The translations under genes were made by a program, and so were the position numbers. A DNA stretch of 64,000 bases from positions 558,001 through 622,000 of the forward strand of contig CAWIOP010000005.1 of the NCBI GenBank assembly GCA_963837755.1. Reading direction: 5' to 3'. The stretch comes from JADGHX01 sp963837755 (GTDB lineage: Bacteria; Pseudomonadota; Gammaproteobacteria; Steroidobacterales; Steroidobacteraceae). Of this stretch, positions 18,897-27,267 are shown in pieces (the stretch's first letter is position 1; every line of letters starts with the position of its first letter). Under the pieces are notes generated by a model, which ran no database searches, was not told where the DNA came from, and saw only the letters and a program-made list of their open reading frames with translations.

Positions 18897-19876
18897 GCGG
18901 CCACCTGCGTCCGGTTGGCGCTGCCACCATCGACGAGGCGGCGCAGGCCTTCGTCGAGGCCGACCTGCGGCCTCGAAGCCGAGCAGGCGCTCGGCCTTGC
19001 TGGTGTCGGCGAGCCGGCGCGACACCGGGTTCACCTTGCGCTCCGGGCCGTACTCCGGCTCGAGCGTCGAGCCCATGACCTGCAGCAGCGCCGCGGCGAG
19101 CTCGTTCAGGCTGGTCTCGACGCCGCTGGCGACGTTGAAGACGTCGTCGGTCGACGTCGGACTGCAGCGCCAGCACGTTCGCGCGCGCGACGTCGTCGAT
19201 GTAGACGAAGTCCATCGTCTGCTTGCCGTCGCCGAGGATCAGCGGCGGCTGGCCGGCGGCGATGCGCTCCATCCAGCGGATCAGCACTTCGGTGTACTTG
19301 CCGTGGATGTCCATGCGCGGGCCGTAGACGTTGAAGTAGCGCAGCGCGACGTACGGCAGGCCGTACATGTCGTTGAACGAGCGCAGCAGGCCTTCGAGCA
19401 TGATCTTGCTGGCGCCGTACCAGGTGCGGTTGTTGTAGGGGTGGTGATCTTCGCGGGTCGGGAACGTGTCGGCCAGGCCGTAGACCGAGGCCGACGAGGC
19501 GGCGACGACCTTCTTCACGCCGGCCGGCCTGCGCCGCCTCGAGCACGTTGAAGCTGCCGTCGCACATCACCTCGAGCGCCTCGCGCGGCTCGGCGGCGCA
19601 GGCGGTGATGCGCAGCGTGGCCATGTGGATCACCGCGTCCATGCCCTCGCGTGGCCTCGTGCACGGCGTTCGACGTCGCGGATGTCGCCGCGCACCAGCG
19701 TCGACGCGCGGGTCCTTGCAGCGCCTCGTCGACGTTGGCGAGCGAGCCGCGGATCAGGTTGTCGAGGATGACGATGCGGCCGGGTCGAATGCTCGCGCAG
19801 CAGGATGGTCGATCGTCGTCGAGCCGATCAGGCCGCAGCCGCCGGTGACCAGGATGTTCGCGCCTTTGATGTCCAT
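18893..19876 (-). CDS. NAD-dependent nucleotide-sugar epimerase/dehydratase (frameshifted)
   Basis: This is an extended short-chain dehydrogenase acting on a nucleotide sugar. The N-terminus MDIKGANILVTGGCGLIGS carries the Rossmann motif GGCGLIG. The catalytic part is readable as VVAASSASVYG and YGASK (the Ser and YxxxK set), then LRYFNVYGPRMD, LILGDGKQTMDFVYIDDVA and VNPVSRRLADTSKAERLLGF. The central 19105-19520 stretch is in one frame while both ends shift. Start and stop overlap the neighbouring genes by one and four bases. UDP-sugar 4-epimerase or 4,6-dehydratase are the likely activities; I cannot choose between them. Confidence 0.78.
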
Positions 19877-20547
19877 CAGTCGCTTCGTTCTTGATCGTGC
19901 CAGGCGTTTCGACAAGCGTGTTTGCGCCGGGTTGCCGGCAACGACGACGCCCGCGGGCGACGTCGCGGATGACGTTGCTGCCGAGACCGACCAGCGCGCC
20001 GTCGCCGATGCGCAGGCCGTTCATGATGCTGGTGCCGCTGCCGATGTAGCAGTTCTCGCCGATCAGCGTGCTGCCCGCGATCGTCACGTTCGAGCCGATC
20101 GAGGCTCTAGTCGCCGATCACGGCGTCGTGATGGACCACCGTGTTCGGCAGCATGCACACGTGGTCGCCGATCACCGCGTTGCTCGTGACGACGACGCCG
20201 GCCATGATCAGCACGTTGTGCCCGAACACCGCCAGCGGCGACACGCGCGCGCGCGGATGAATCGACGCGCGCGAAGCGATTCGCCGGCGATGCCGAGGCC
20301 CTCGATCACGTCGCGTCGTGCGCGAAACGACGCGGGCTGCCCGGCACGGCGAGCACCTGAGCGCTTCGGCTCGTCGCGTCAGCGCCTCGCGCGGATACAC
20401 GGCATGGCCGTGGCACCTGCGTCCCTGCTTCTCCGGCGTGTCGTCGACGAAGCCGACGCAGCGGTAACGCGTCACCGAGGCAATCGAGCGCCTCGAGGCG
20501 CGTTGCCGTTGCACGGAAAGATCAGCAGCGGCCGTCGCCCCGGCCAT
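19876..20547 (-). CDS. NeuD-like sugar O/N-acyltransferase (frameshifted)
   Basis: This left-handed beta-helix acyltransferase of the NeuD/PglD type reads, after removing one extra G in a G-run near the start, MAGRRPLLIFPCNGNA. It continues YRCVGFVDDTPEKQG (the nucleotide-binding-like N-domain) and then hexapeptide repeats such as VFGHNVLIMAGVVVTSNAVIGDHV and GENCYIGSGTSIMNGLRIGDGALVGLGSNVIRDV, each split by frame changes elsewhere. It lies between the two aminotransferase genes, as expected for an enzyme that acetylates a freshly made amino-sugar. The ATG at 20547 lies ten bases after the stop of the gene before it. Confidence 0.72.
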
Positions 20548-20556
20548 GCGTGCCCG

Positions 20557-21682
20557 TCAGCGCGGCCGCGGCTGCTTGCGCGGCCAGCTTGCGCACGGCC
20601 TCGCGCACCGCCTCGCACTGCGCCGCGGTCAGTTCCGGGAACATCGGCAGCGACAGCACTTCGTTCGCCGCCTGCTCGGAATGCGGGAACTGGCCGGCGC
20701 TTGTAGCCCAGATCGGCAAACGCCGGCAGCAGGTGAACCGGGATCGGGTAGTGGATGCCGGTCTGGATGCCCTGCGCGCTGCAGCGCCTCCTGCCACGCC
20801 TGCGCGCTGCGGCGTGCGGATCGCGTAGATGTGGTAGACGTGGCGCGCGTACGGCATCGCCGCGGGCGTCGGCACGCCGCTGCCGGCGAGCAGCCGGTCG
20901 TAGCGCGCGGCGGCCGCGCGGCGCGCCTCGGTCCAGGCCTCCAGGTGGCGCAGCTTCACGCGCAGCACCGCGCCCTGGATGCCTTCCAGGCGGAAGTTGT
21001 AGCCCTTGAGCACGTGCTGGTACTTCTTCTCCGCGCCCCAGTCGCGCAGCATGCGGATCGTGCGCGCGTACTCGGCGTTGTTCGGTGACGACCATGCCGC
21101 CTTCGCCGTAGGCGCCCAGGTTCTTGCCCGGGTAGAAGCTGAAGCAGCCCATGTCGCCGATGCTGCCGGCGCGCCGGCCCTTGTACTCGGCGCCGTGCGC
21201 CTGGCAGGCGTCCTCGATCACGACCAGGCCGTGCCGCTTGCGCGATCTCCAGGATCGGGTCCATGTCGGCCGGCTGGCCGTACAGGTGCACCGGGATGAT
21301 CGCCTTGGTGCGCGGCGTGATCGCCGCCTCGACCGCCGTCGGATCCATCGTGAAGGTGCTGCGGGTCGATGTCGACGAACACCGGCGTCGCGCCCGGTGT
21401 AGTCGATCGCCGACGACCGTGGCGACGAACGTGAACGGCACGGTGATGACTTCGTCGCCCGGGCCGACGCCGGCGGCGAGCAGCGCCAGGTGCAGCGCGC
21501 TGGTGCCGGTGTTGACGCCGATGCCGTGCGTCGGCCTGGCAGTAGGCGGCGAACTCCTGCTCGAACGCCGCCACTTCGCTGCCGAGCGTGAACTGGCAGC
21601 TGTCCAGGACGCCCTGGATCGCGGCGTTGACTTCGTCCTTGATCGACGCGTATTGGGCCTTCAGGTCGACGAACGGAATCAC
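20557..21682 (-). CDS. DegT-family aminotransferase, WbpE/WlbC-like (frameshifted)
   Basis: This PLP-dependent aminotransferase starts MIPFVDLKAQYASIKDEVNA and has the PLP-lysine motif CFSFYPGKNLGAYGEGG. Later it reads MLRDWGAEKKYQHVLKGYN and GIQTGIHYPIPVHL. This pattern is typical of WbpE/WlbC-like enzymes that aminate C3 of UDP-GlcNAc-derived 3-keto-uronates. I located ten single-base insertions (near 21532, 21414, 21395, 21361, 21240, 21083, 20801, 20773, 20699 and 20570); without them the gene is 371 codons plus stop. It follows a WbpB-like dehydrogenase with an ATGA overlap, supporting the pathway assignment. Confidence 0.78.
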
Positions 21683-22712
21683 GATGCTTTCTCCTGACGC
21701 TGGATGTAGACGGTTTCGCCCTTGCCGCGCATCGAGCTGGTGGCGGCTTCGATCAGCTCGACGACGCGCAGGCCGAGCTGGCCGTCGGTCTCGGGCGTCT
21801 TGCCGTTGCTCGATGCAGTCGACGAAGTGCTCGCCCTCGACGCGCAGCGCCTCGGTCGCCGTCGAGCTTCGGCGCCCACATGTCGCCGGTGCGGTAGCCG
21901 ACGCGCATCTCCTGGATCTGCTCCGGGTCGTCGGTGAAGCTGACGCCCTTGTCGTAGACCTTGATCTTCTCGCTCGGCTCGAGGTCGTCGTAGATGATCA
22001 TCTTCTTGCTGCCGCCGATCAGGATCTGGCGCACCTTGACCGGCGCAAGCCAGCTCACGTTGGCGTGCGCGATGGTGCCGGAGTCGTAGAACAGCGTGAT
22101 GTACGCGAGGTTCTCCGGCGTGCCGGGGAAGTGGTTGATGCCGCTCGCCGACACCGCGACCGGGTGCTCGCCGAGCAGGTAGTCGAGGATCGAGAAGTCG
22201 TGCACCGCGAGGTCGGAGATCACGCTCACGTCGCGCTGGAACAGGCCGAGGTTCACGCGGATCGAGTCGTAGTAGTAGACGCTGCCGAGATCGCCGCTCT
22301 TGATGATGCTCGCCCATCTTGCGCACCGCGCCGGTGTAGATGAACGTGTGGTCGACGAGCAGCACGAGCTTGCGCTTCTCGGCCTCGTCGACCAGCTTGC
22401 GCGCCTGCAGCGAGGTCTCGGTCATCGGCTTTTCGAGCCAGAGGTGCTTGCCGGCCTTCAGCGCCGCCATGCCCAGCTCGAAGTGCGTGCTGACCGGCGT
22501 CGCGATCGCGATGGCGTCGATCGACGGGTCGTCGAGCAGCTCCTGGAAGTCGGTGGTCGTCTTCACCGCCGGGATAGCGCCGCTGCACCAGCTCGAGCTT
22601 CTTCGGGTCGAGGTCCGCGACGGCCGCGACCGTCGCGCCCGGCAGTCTCCGCGAAATTGCGGACCAGGTTCGGGCCCCAGTAGCCGTAGCCGATGACGCC
22701 GATGTTGATCAT
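21679..22712 (-). CDS. Gfo/Idh/MocA dehydrogenase, WbpB/WlbA-like (frameshifted)
   Basis: This NAD-dependent sugar dehydrogenase starts MINIGVIGYGYWGPNLVRNF, with the Rossmann motif GYGYWG. Further on it has AIATPVSTHFELGMAALKAGKHLWLEKPM (the EKP motif), VHDFSILDYLLGEHP and TIAHANVSWLAPVKVRQI. This closely parallels the intact homologue at 42117. With the aminotransferase and acetyltransferase genes beside it, it fits the WlbA-WlbB-WlbC set that makes 3-amino-2,3-dideoxy uronates. Frame changes occur near 22250-22320, 22580 and 22640, and near 21810-21870. Confidence 0.78.
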
Positions 22713-22743
22713 GTCTGGATGCTGCCTGTTCTGTCGCGCGACT

Positions 22744-23235
22744 TCATGTTCGTGCGTTCGCGCTTCGCGTATCGCCGATCACTCGCGCCGGCACGCCCGC
22801 GACGATGGCGTAGTCCGGCACGTCCTTGGTCACCACCGCGCCGGCGCCGACCAGGGCGCCTTCGCCGATCGTGACGCCGCAGATGATGGTGGCGTTCGAG
22901 CCGATCGAGGCGCCGCGCTTCACCGCGGTCGACTTCGACCTTCCAGTCGGCCTCGGTCTGCAGGCTGCCGTCGGCGTTCGTGGCGCGCGGGATAGCGGTC
23001 GTTGGTGAACATGACGCCGTGGCCGACGAAGACCTCGTCCTCGATCGTCACGCCCTCGCAGATGAAGGTGTGCGAGGAGATCTTGCAGCGCGCGCCGATC
23101 GAGGCGCTTCTTCTGGATCTCGACGAACGCGCCGATCTTGGTGTCCGCGCCGACCGTGCAGCCGTAGAGGTTGACGAGCGGAGGGTGGAAGATCTTGACG
23201 TTCTCTCCGAGTTGCACGGTATCGGCGATCGGCAT
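22744..23235 (-). CDS. Hexapeptide-repeat sugar N-acetyltransferase, WlbB-like (frameshifted)
   Basis: This is a left-handed beta-helix acetyltransferase of about 162 residues once corrected. It starts MPIADTVQLGENVKIFHPPL at 23235 and ends with VKRGASIGSNATIICGVTIGEGALVGAGAVVTKDVPDYAIVAGVPARVIG. Three insertions (near 23107, 22988 and 22935) break it, and 489 bases remain, a whole number of codons. It is the first gene of the leftward operon, next to a WbpB-like dehydrogenase. The expected reaction is acetyl-CoA-dependent N-acetylation of a UDP-3-amino sugar. Confidence 0.76.
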   Translation of the reverse strand: MPIADTVQLGENVKIFHPPLVNLYGCTVGADTKIGAFVEIQKKRLDRRALQDLLAHLHLRGRDDRGRGLRRPRRHVHQRPLSRAPRTPTAACRPRPTGRSKSTAVKRGASIGSNATIICGVTIGEGALVGAGAVVTKDVPDYAIVAGVPARVIGDTRSANART

Positions 23236-23366
23236 GCATGCGCTCCTGGTCAGTTCGCTTCGCTGTTCTTGAGGGCCTGACGCGTCTTGCGCCAGGCCGG
23301 CCGGGCTTCTTGAGCGCCCATCGCCGACCGCGGGCGCCAGTATCCCCTTCGACCTGTACGCCAACC

Positions 23367-23385
23367 TTTACAGATTAGCTGTAAA
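23367..23385. promoter_or_regulatory. Inverted repeat TTTACA-N7-TGTAAA, candidate operator
   Basis: The arms TTTACAG and CTGTAAA are perfect over seven bases around a five-base centre. A further half-site CTTACAG follows four bases later (23390-23396). It lies 132 bases upstream of the first gene of the leftward operon. Arms and spacing resemble two other repeats in this window, all 109-132 bases before a polysaccharide gene. The binding protein is unknown. Confidence 0.5.
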
Positions 23386-23567
23386 CAAACTTACAGAACT
23401 TGTCGGAGTCGGCAGTTTTTCACTTTACGGGACACCGCGACATTCGTCCCGGTCGAGGCGCCCGATGGGCGTTGCGCCGCGGTCCGGCGCGTCGGAGCGG
23501 CTCTGCAGACTGCTCAAGGCCGGTCGATCCAAACGTGACCCGCTCCACGCCCCGGCGGTGCGATTGC

Positions 23568-23587
23568 CTTACACTTCCACTGTAAAG
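23568..23587 (+). promoter_or_regulatory. Inverted repeat TTACA-N7-TGTAA, candidate operator
   Basis: The segment TTACACTTCCACTGTAAAGT is nearly identical to the repeat at 54178 (TTTACACTTGCATGTAAAGT), differing by a substitution at the first base, one inside, and one inserted base. It lies 109 bases before the flippase ATG. Such close resemblance 30 kb apart in a high-GC genome suggests a shared regulator rather than chance. Confidence 0.5.
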
Positions 23588-23695
23588 TCCGTTGCGTTTC
23601 AGTGGACCGGCCGTTCGAGCCGGTCGGTGGCGTCGCGGCGACATAACCGGGGGTGAGCCCGGCGCTTTCCAACACGGAAGCCTTTGTAGCCACCG

Positions 23696-25174
23696 ATGCG
23701 GCCTTTGCAGCGTGCGATTCGGGAGATGACGCTGTACGGCGGGGCCCAATGGGTCGTCCTGCTCGCTTCACTGATCTCCTTTCCGATCCTGACCCGGCTG
23801 CTCTCGACCGAGGAGTACGGGTTGTTCGCCGTGGCCAACGCCACCGCGGCACTGCTCACCGGCCTCGCCAAGTGCGGTCTGAGCACGGCTTACCTGCGGG
23901 AGCACGCCGCCCTGGCGCCTGCCGGGCGCACGGCGCTCACCGCCACCAGCTTCTGGACGGCCTTGGGCATCGCGGTGGTGGTGGCAGGCACCTATCTCCT
24001 CGTCGCGGGCGGCCTGGGTCTCGTGCCGGGCGGCCTTCCGGCCGACATTCCGCCACTCATCGCGCTGCTGGTGGTCGCAGCCGCCGCACGCGACCTCTAT
24101 TACGCCGTGGTCCGGGCCGAAGGCGATTTCCTGCGGGTGAGCCTGGTCACCATGCTGCTGCGGCTCGGGTCGGTGGCTCTCGGGCTGACGCTGTGCTGGC
24201 TCCTGTCGGAGCGCATCCTTGGCTACCTGGTCGGCGCGGCCTTCTGGGAGCTGGCGCTGATCGCGCTGCTGTGGATGGGCGTCGCGCGGGCGGGGCAACT
24301 GCCGCCGGCGGCGTTTTCGCCAATCATCGTGCGGCATCTCATCGCCTACGGCGCGCCGCTCGTGGTGTTCGAGGTCTCGGCGCTCACCAACGAATACGTA
24401 GACCGGTATCTCATCGCCCACTTCATGGGCCTGGGCCACGTCGGTGTGTACTCCGTGGGATACAACCTCGCCACGTACGTCACGCTCGGGCTCGTCATGC
24501 CGATGTGGCAAGTGCTGTTTCCTGCCGTTTCGCGGTTGTGGGAGCAATCCGGCCGCGCGCAGGCGGAGGATTTCCTCTCCCGCCTGTTGCTCGTGTATGT
24601 CTTCGTCGGGTGCGGCATTGCGCTGTTGGTCGGGGCGAATGCCGATGAGGTGATCACGCTCTTTGCATCGAGCAAATTCGCGCAGTCCGCGCACATCCTG
24701 CGCATCGTGGCCATGGTGCTGCTCGTGTACGGCAGCACGTGGATCTTCGGCGCGGGCTTCCATCTGCAGCGGCGCACGGGCCTGCTGGCTTCGCTCATGG
24801 CCGGCGCCGCCATCCTGAACGTCGCGCTGAACGTGTTGCTCATTCCGAAGTACGGGCTCGAAGGTGCCGTGCTCGCCACCGTGGGGTCCTACGGCGTGCT
24901 GACGGTGGTGATGGTCGTGCTGTCGCGCCGCTACATCCTCATCGCCATTCCGGTGCGCGCGCTCGTAACGTGCGGGGCCGCGGGCCTGGTCGCGGCGGCG
25001 GTGCTGCGCCTCATGAGCTTCGACAGCGAGCTGGTCTCGATTGCTGTGAAATCCGCCACGGGCGTGGCGCTGTACCTCGTGCCTGTATTGACATTCAATC
25101 CGGCGCTCCGTGAGATGGCGCGCGCCGGCATACACCGGGCCCTGCCGGGGCCGGCGAGCGTTCCGCCCTCATGA
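23696..25174 (+). CDS. Wzx-type polysaccharide flippase (MATE/MOP superfamily)
   Basis: This 492-residue integral membrane protein has about 12-14 hydrophobic segments and the N-terminal pattern MTLYGGAQWVVLLASLISFPILTRLLSTEEYGLFA, typical of oligosaccharide flippases. Characteristic later stretches are YVDRYLIAHFMGLGHVGVYSVGY and LNVALNVLLIPKYGLEGAVLAT. It would move undecaprenyl-linked oligosaccharide across the inner membrane. It opens a rightward operon with a methyltransferase, an O-antigen ligase/polymerase and a glycosyltransferase. Confidence 0.86.
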   Translation: MRPLQRAIREMTLYGGAQWVVLLASLISFPILTRLLSTEEYGLFAVANATAALLTGLAKCGLSTAYLREHAALAPAGRTALTATSFWTALGIAVVVAGTYLLVAGGLGLVPGGLPADIPPLIALLVVAAAARDLYYAVVRAEGDFLRVSLVTMLLRLGSVALGLTLCWLLSERILGYLVGAAFWELALIALLWMGVARAGQLPPAAFSPIIVRHLIAYGAPLVVFEVSALTNEYVDRYLIAHFMGLGHVGVYSVGYNLATYVTLGLVMPMWQVLFPAVSRLWEQSGRAQAEDFLSRLLLVYVFVGCGIALLVGANADEVITLFASSKFAQSAHILRIVAMVLLVYGSTWIFGAGFHLQRRTGLLASLMAGAAILNVALNVLLIPKYGLEGAVLATVGSYGVLTVVMVVLSRRYILIAIPVRALVTCGAAGLVAAAVLRLMSFDSELVSIAVKSATGVALYLVPVLTFNPALREMARAGIHRALPGPASVPPS

Positions 25175-25208
25175 ACGCGCGATCCACAGAACAACGACAA
25201 GGTTTCCG

Positions 25209-25886
25209 ATGAGCAATGTGCTGGGCCGAGCCTCAAGCCTGCTTCCCGACAGCGTGCGCCGTCGCATGCGCCGCTGGCGTTACGCCTCGCAGATCCGCAA
25301 GGGCACGTTCTCTACGGACGAGCCCGAGTTCACTGAGCTCGAGCAGTGGATCAAGCCGGGTGATACCGTTATCGACTGCGGCGCCAACGTGGGCCACTAC
25401 ACCGTGCGCTTTGCGCGCCTCGTGGGCGCGGCGGGCCGCGTGATCGCGTTCGAACCCGTGCCGCACACTTTCGCCATGCTGGTGGAGAACCTGGAGTCGG
25501 CGCAGCTCGGTCACGTCACGCTCGTGAATGCGGCGGCCACCAGCGAGCCGGCGCGGCTGCGTTTCGACATTCCGAACTGGTCCTGGGGCGGGCTCAACTA
25601 CTACCAGTCTCGCGTCAGCGAGGGCGGCAAGACGGAGGTGGTCGGGCTGCCGGTCGACGCCGTGGTGCCGCCGGGCAGGGTGTCTTTCATGAAGATCGAC
25701 GTGGAAGGCCACGAGCTCGCGTGCCTGCACGGCTGCCGCAAGCTGCTCGAGCGCGACCGGCCCATGCTGATGGTGGAAGGCGACGAGCCGGCGGTGCGCG
25801 ATTTCCTCGCGTCGTTCGGCTACACGTCACGCCGCCTGGCCGGCTCGCCGAACACGCTGTACACGGCGCAATCCGCGCGGGCCTGA
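25209..25886 (+). CDS. FkbM-family SAM-dependent methyltransferase
   Basis: This 225-residue methyltransferase has the SAM-binding motif VIDCGANVGHYT at about residues 53-64, the acidic loop VIAFEPVPHTFAML, and the FkbM signature FMKIDVEGHEL at about 160. The ATG at 25209 has AAGG eight bases upstream. FkbM enzymes O-methylate sugars. In this cluster it may cap or decorate the repeat unit, and a methyl cap would fit the carbohydrate-binding Wzt domain, though that link is speculative. Confidence 0.82.
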   Translation: MSNVLGRASSLLPDSVRRRMRRWRYASQIRKGTFSTDEPEFTELEQWIKPGDTVIDCGANVGHYTVRFARLVGAAGRVIAFEPVPHTFAMLVENLESAQLGHVTLVNAAATSEPARLRFDIPNWSWGGLNYYQSRVSEGGKTEVVGLPVDAVVPPGRVSFMKIDVEGHELACLHGCRKLLERDRPMLMVEGDEPAVRDFLASFGYTSRRLAGSPNTLYTAQSARA

Positions 25887-25904
25887 ACGGGGGGAAGCTG
25901 GCTC

Positions 25905-27257
25905 GTGCTGACGTTCATCAAGGGGCTGATCAAGGCGATGCTGCCCCTGGGGATGTACCTGGGCGCGCTCGCGGTGTGCGTGCGCAGTGCCATGGGCAAG
26001 CCGCACTACGCCGTCTTCCTGCTCGCAATTCTCACGCCGCTGCCGAACATGTGGTACGCCATTCACCAGTTTCCGTTCGGCAAGGATGTCATCGACCTGC
26101 TCGTGCTGAGCGGTTTCATCGGTGTATTCGTCGGCAAGCACAACCTTGCGCCCTCGCGCGCCGGCTGGTTCCTGTTCGCGTATCTCTTCTACGTCTACCT
26201 GGAAGTGTGCAATTCCACCTTCCGCTACGACCTGCCGCTGCCGTTGACACCGGCCAACGGCGTGTTCGTCTATTTCAAGAATTACGCGGAAATGGGGTTG
26301 CTATACATGGTGGCCTACCACGCCACCAACGACGAGAAGCACCGCCGTACGCTGATCTGGATCTGCATGGCCGTGTTCTTCCTCATCGTGCTGCGCGAGG
26401 CGCGCAATTTCAGCGAGTCGACCTCGTTCAACTACGACAAGCGCGCGGCGGGCCCATTCTGGGCGGCGGGCCTCGGGGCCAACCACTTCGCCGCGTTCGT
26501 CGTGCACTTCGCGGCCGTGGCTCTCGGCCTGTCGTTCTTCGTGGAGAACCGCTGGGGGCGCTGGTTCCTCTGGCTCACGAGCATCATTGCCGTGCAGCCG
26601 CTGTTCTTTGCGTATTCGCGCGGCGCCTACCTGGCCGCGCTGCTCGTGCTGTTCGTCTACGGGCTGCTGAAAAAACGCGCGCTGCTCGTGCTGCTGCTCG
26701 TGGTCGGCATCTCATGGCAGGCGCTGCTGCCGCACACGGTGGTCGAGCGCATCACCATGACCGAGAACTCGCAAGGGGAGCTCGAGTCTTCAGCGGCGGA
26801 TCGCGTGGTGCTGTGGGATGAGGCGGTAGCTCTGTTCAAGAGCAGCCCGGTCATCGGCGTGGGTCTCAGCGGCTTCGGGCTGTCGCACGCGGGCGGCAAG
26901 TACACGAGCGTGCACAACCTCTACCTGGAGACGCTCGCGGAGCAGGGGGTCATCGGGCTGCTGTTCCTGGTTGCGGTGATGCTGCGGGCGCTGTTCAGCG
27001 GCTTCCGCCTGTTCCTGAAGGGCGCGACCCCGTTCGACCGCGGGCTCGGGCTCGGCTTTACGGGTTGCGTGCTCGCCGCCATGGCCACCAACCTGTTCGG
27101 TGACCGCTGGTCCTATTTCGAGATCGGCGCGTATTTCTGGCTGATCTGGGCCGTGGTCGATCGTTCGTATACAGCGGCGGTTGCCGCGGCGGCAGAAAAG
27201 GGACTGAGCCCGAAAACCGCGCCGGTCGCGGAGCCCGCCGCCACCGCTTCGACCTGA
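25905..27257 (+). CDS. O-antigen ligase/polymerase family membrane protein (Wzy/WaaL-like)
   Basis: This 450-residue protein has about 10-12 membrane segments and the Wzy_C signature region between residues about 270 and 350 (ADRVVLWDEAVALFKSSPVIGVG, then SVHNLYLETLAEQG with the conserved His). These proteins polymerise or ligate lipid-linked glycans at the periplasmic face. The GTG start at 25905 has a good ribosome site (GGGGGAAG). With a flippase and a Wzc-type protein in the cluster, a polymerase role is favoured over a ligase, but the sequence alone cannot decide. Confidence 0.83.
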   Translation: MLTFIKGLIKAMLPLGMYLGALAVCVRSAMGKPHYAVFLLAILTPLPNMWYAIHQFPFGKDVIDLLVLSGFIGVFVGKHNLAPSRAGWFLFAYLFYVYLEVCNSTFRYDLPLPLTPANGVFVYFKNYAEMGLLYMVAYHATNDEKHRRTLIWICMAVFFLIVLREARNFSESTSFNYDKRAAGPFWAAGLGANHFAAFVVHFAAVALGLSFFVENRWGRWFLWLTSIIAVQPLFFAYSRGAYLAALLVLFVYGLLKKRALLVLLLVVGISWQALLPHTVVERITMTENSQGELESSAADRVVLWDEAVALFKSSPVIGVGLSGFGLSHAGGKYTSVHNLYLETLAEQGVIGLLFLVAVMLRALFSGFRLFLKGATPFDRGLGLGFTGCVLAAMATNLFGDRWSYFEIGAYFWLIWAVVDRSYTAAVAAAAEKGLSPKTAPVAEPAATAST

Positions 27258-27267
27258 GTATCGCATC

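Larger units (their letters stand above)
15525..23110. other. Stretch with dense single-base indels (probable unpolished sequence)
   Basis: Every gene here jumps between frames, yet start and stop codons line up as ATGA/GTGA overlaps. I traced each shift in three genes lying wholly inside the stretch. Wzt has 7 insertions, the second aminotransferase 10 and the acetyltransferase 3. Removing them restores whole codon numbers and family-typical sequence. Most extra bases create a new CG or GCG. Two sites (20773, 20801) share an identical context and an identical inserted T. This looks like systematic sequencing error. Positions inside these genes are therefore approximate. Confidence 0.8.
23236..23695. 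other. Divergent intergenic region with two TTTACA-type inverted repeats
   Basis: These 460 bases separate the leftward ABC-exporter operon from the rightward flippase operon. I see no gene in them. Unlike the surrounding high-GC DNA they contain an AT-rich patch around 23365-23400 and two inverted repeats, listed separately, one on the side of each operon. No recognisable sigma-70 or strong sigma-54 element was found. Confidence 0.5.

Noticed and set aside
15525..23110. Programmed frameshifting or phase variation across a whole operon
   Set aside because: Dozens of shifts at about 113-base spacing in every gene, without slippery sequences or homopolymer tracts, cannot be programmed; sequence error is simpler.
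23768..25135. 455-codon minus-strand frame opposite the flippase
   Set aside because: The composition is Arg/His/Gln-rich without recognisable motifs, while the plus-strand frame encodes a family-typical flippase.
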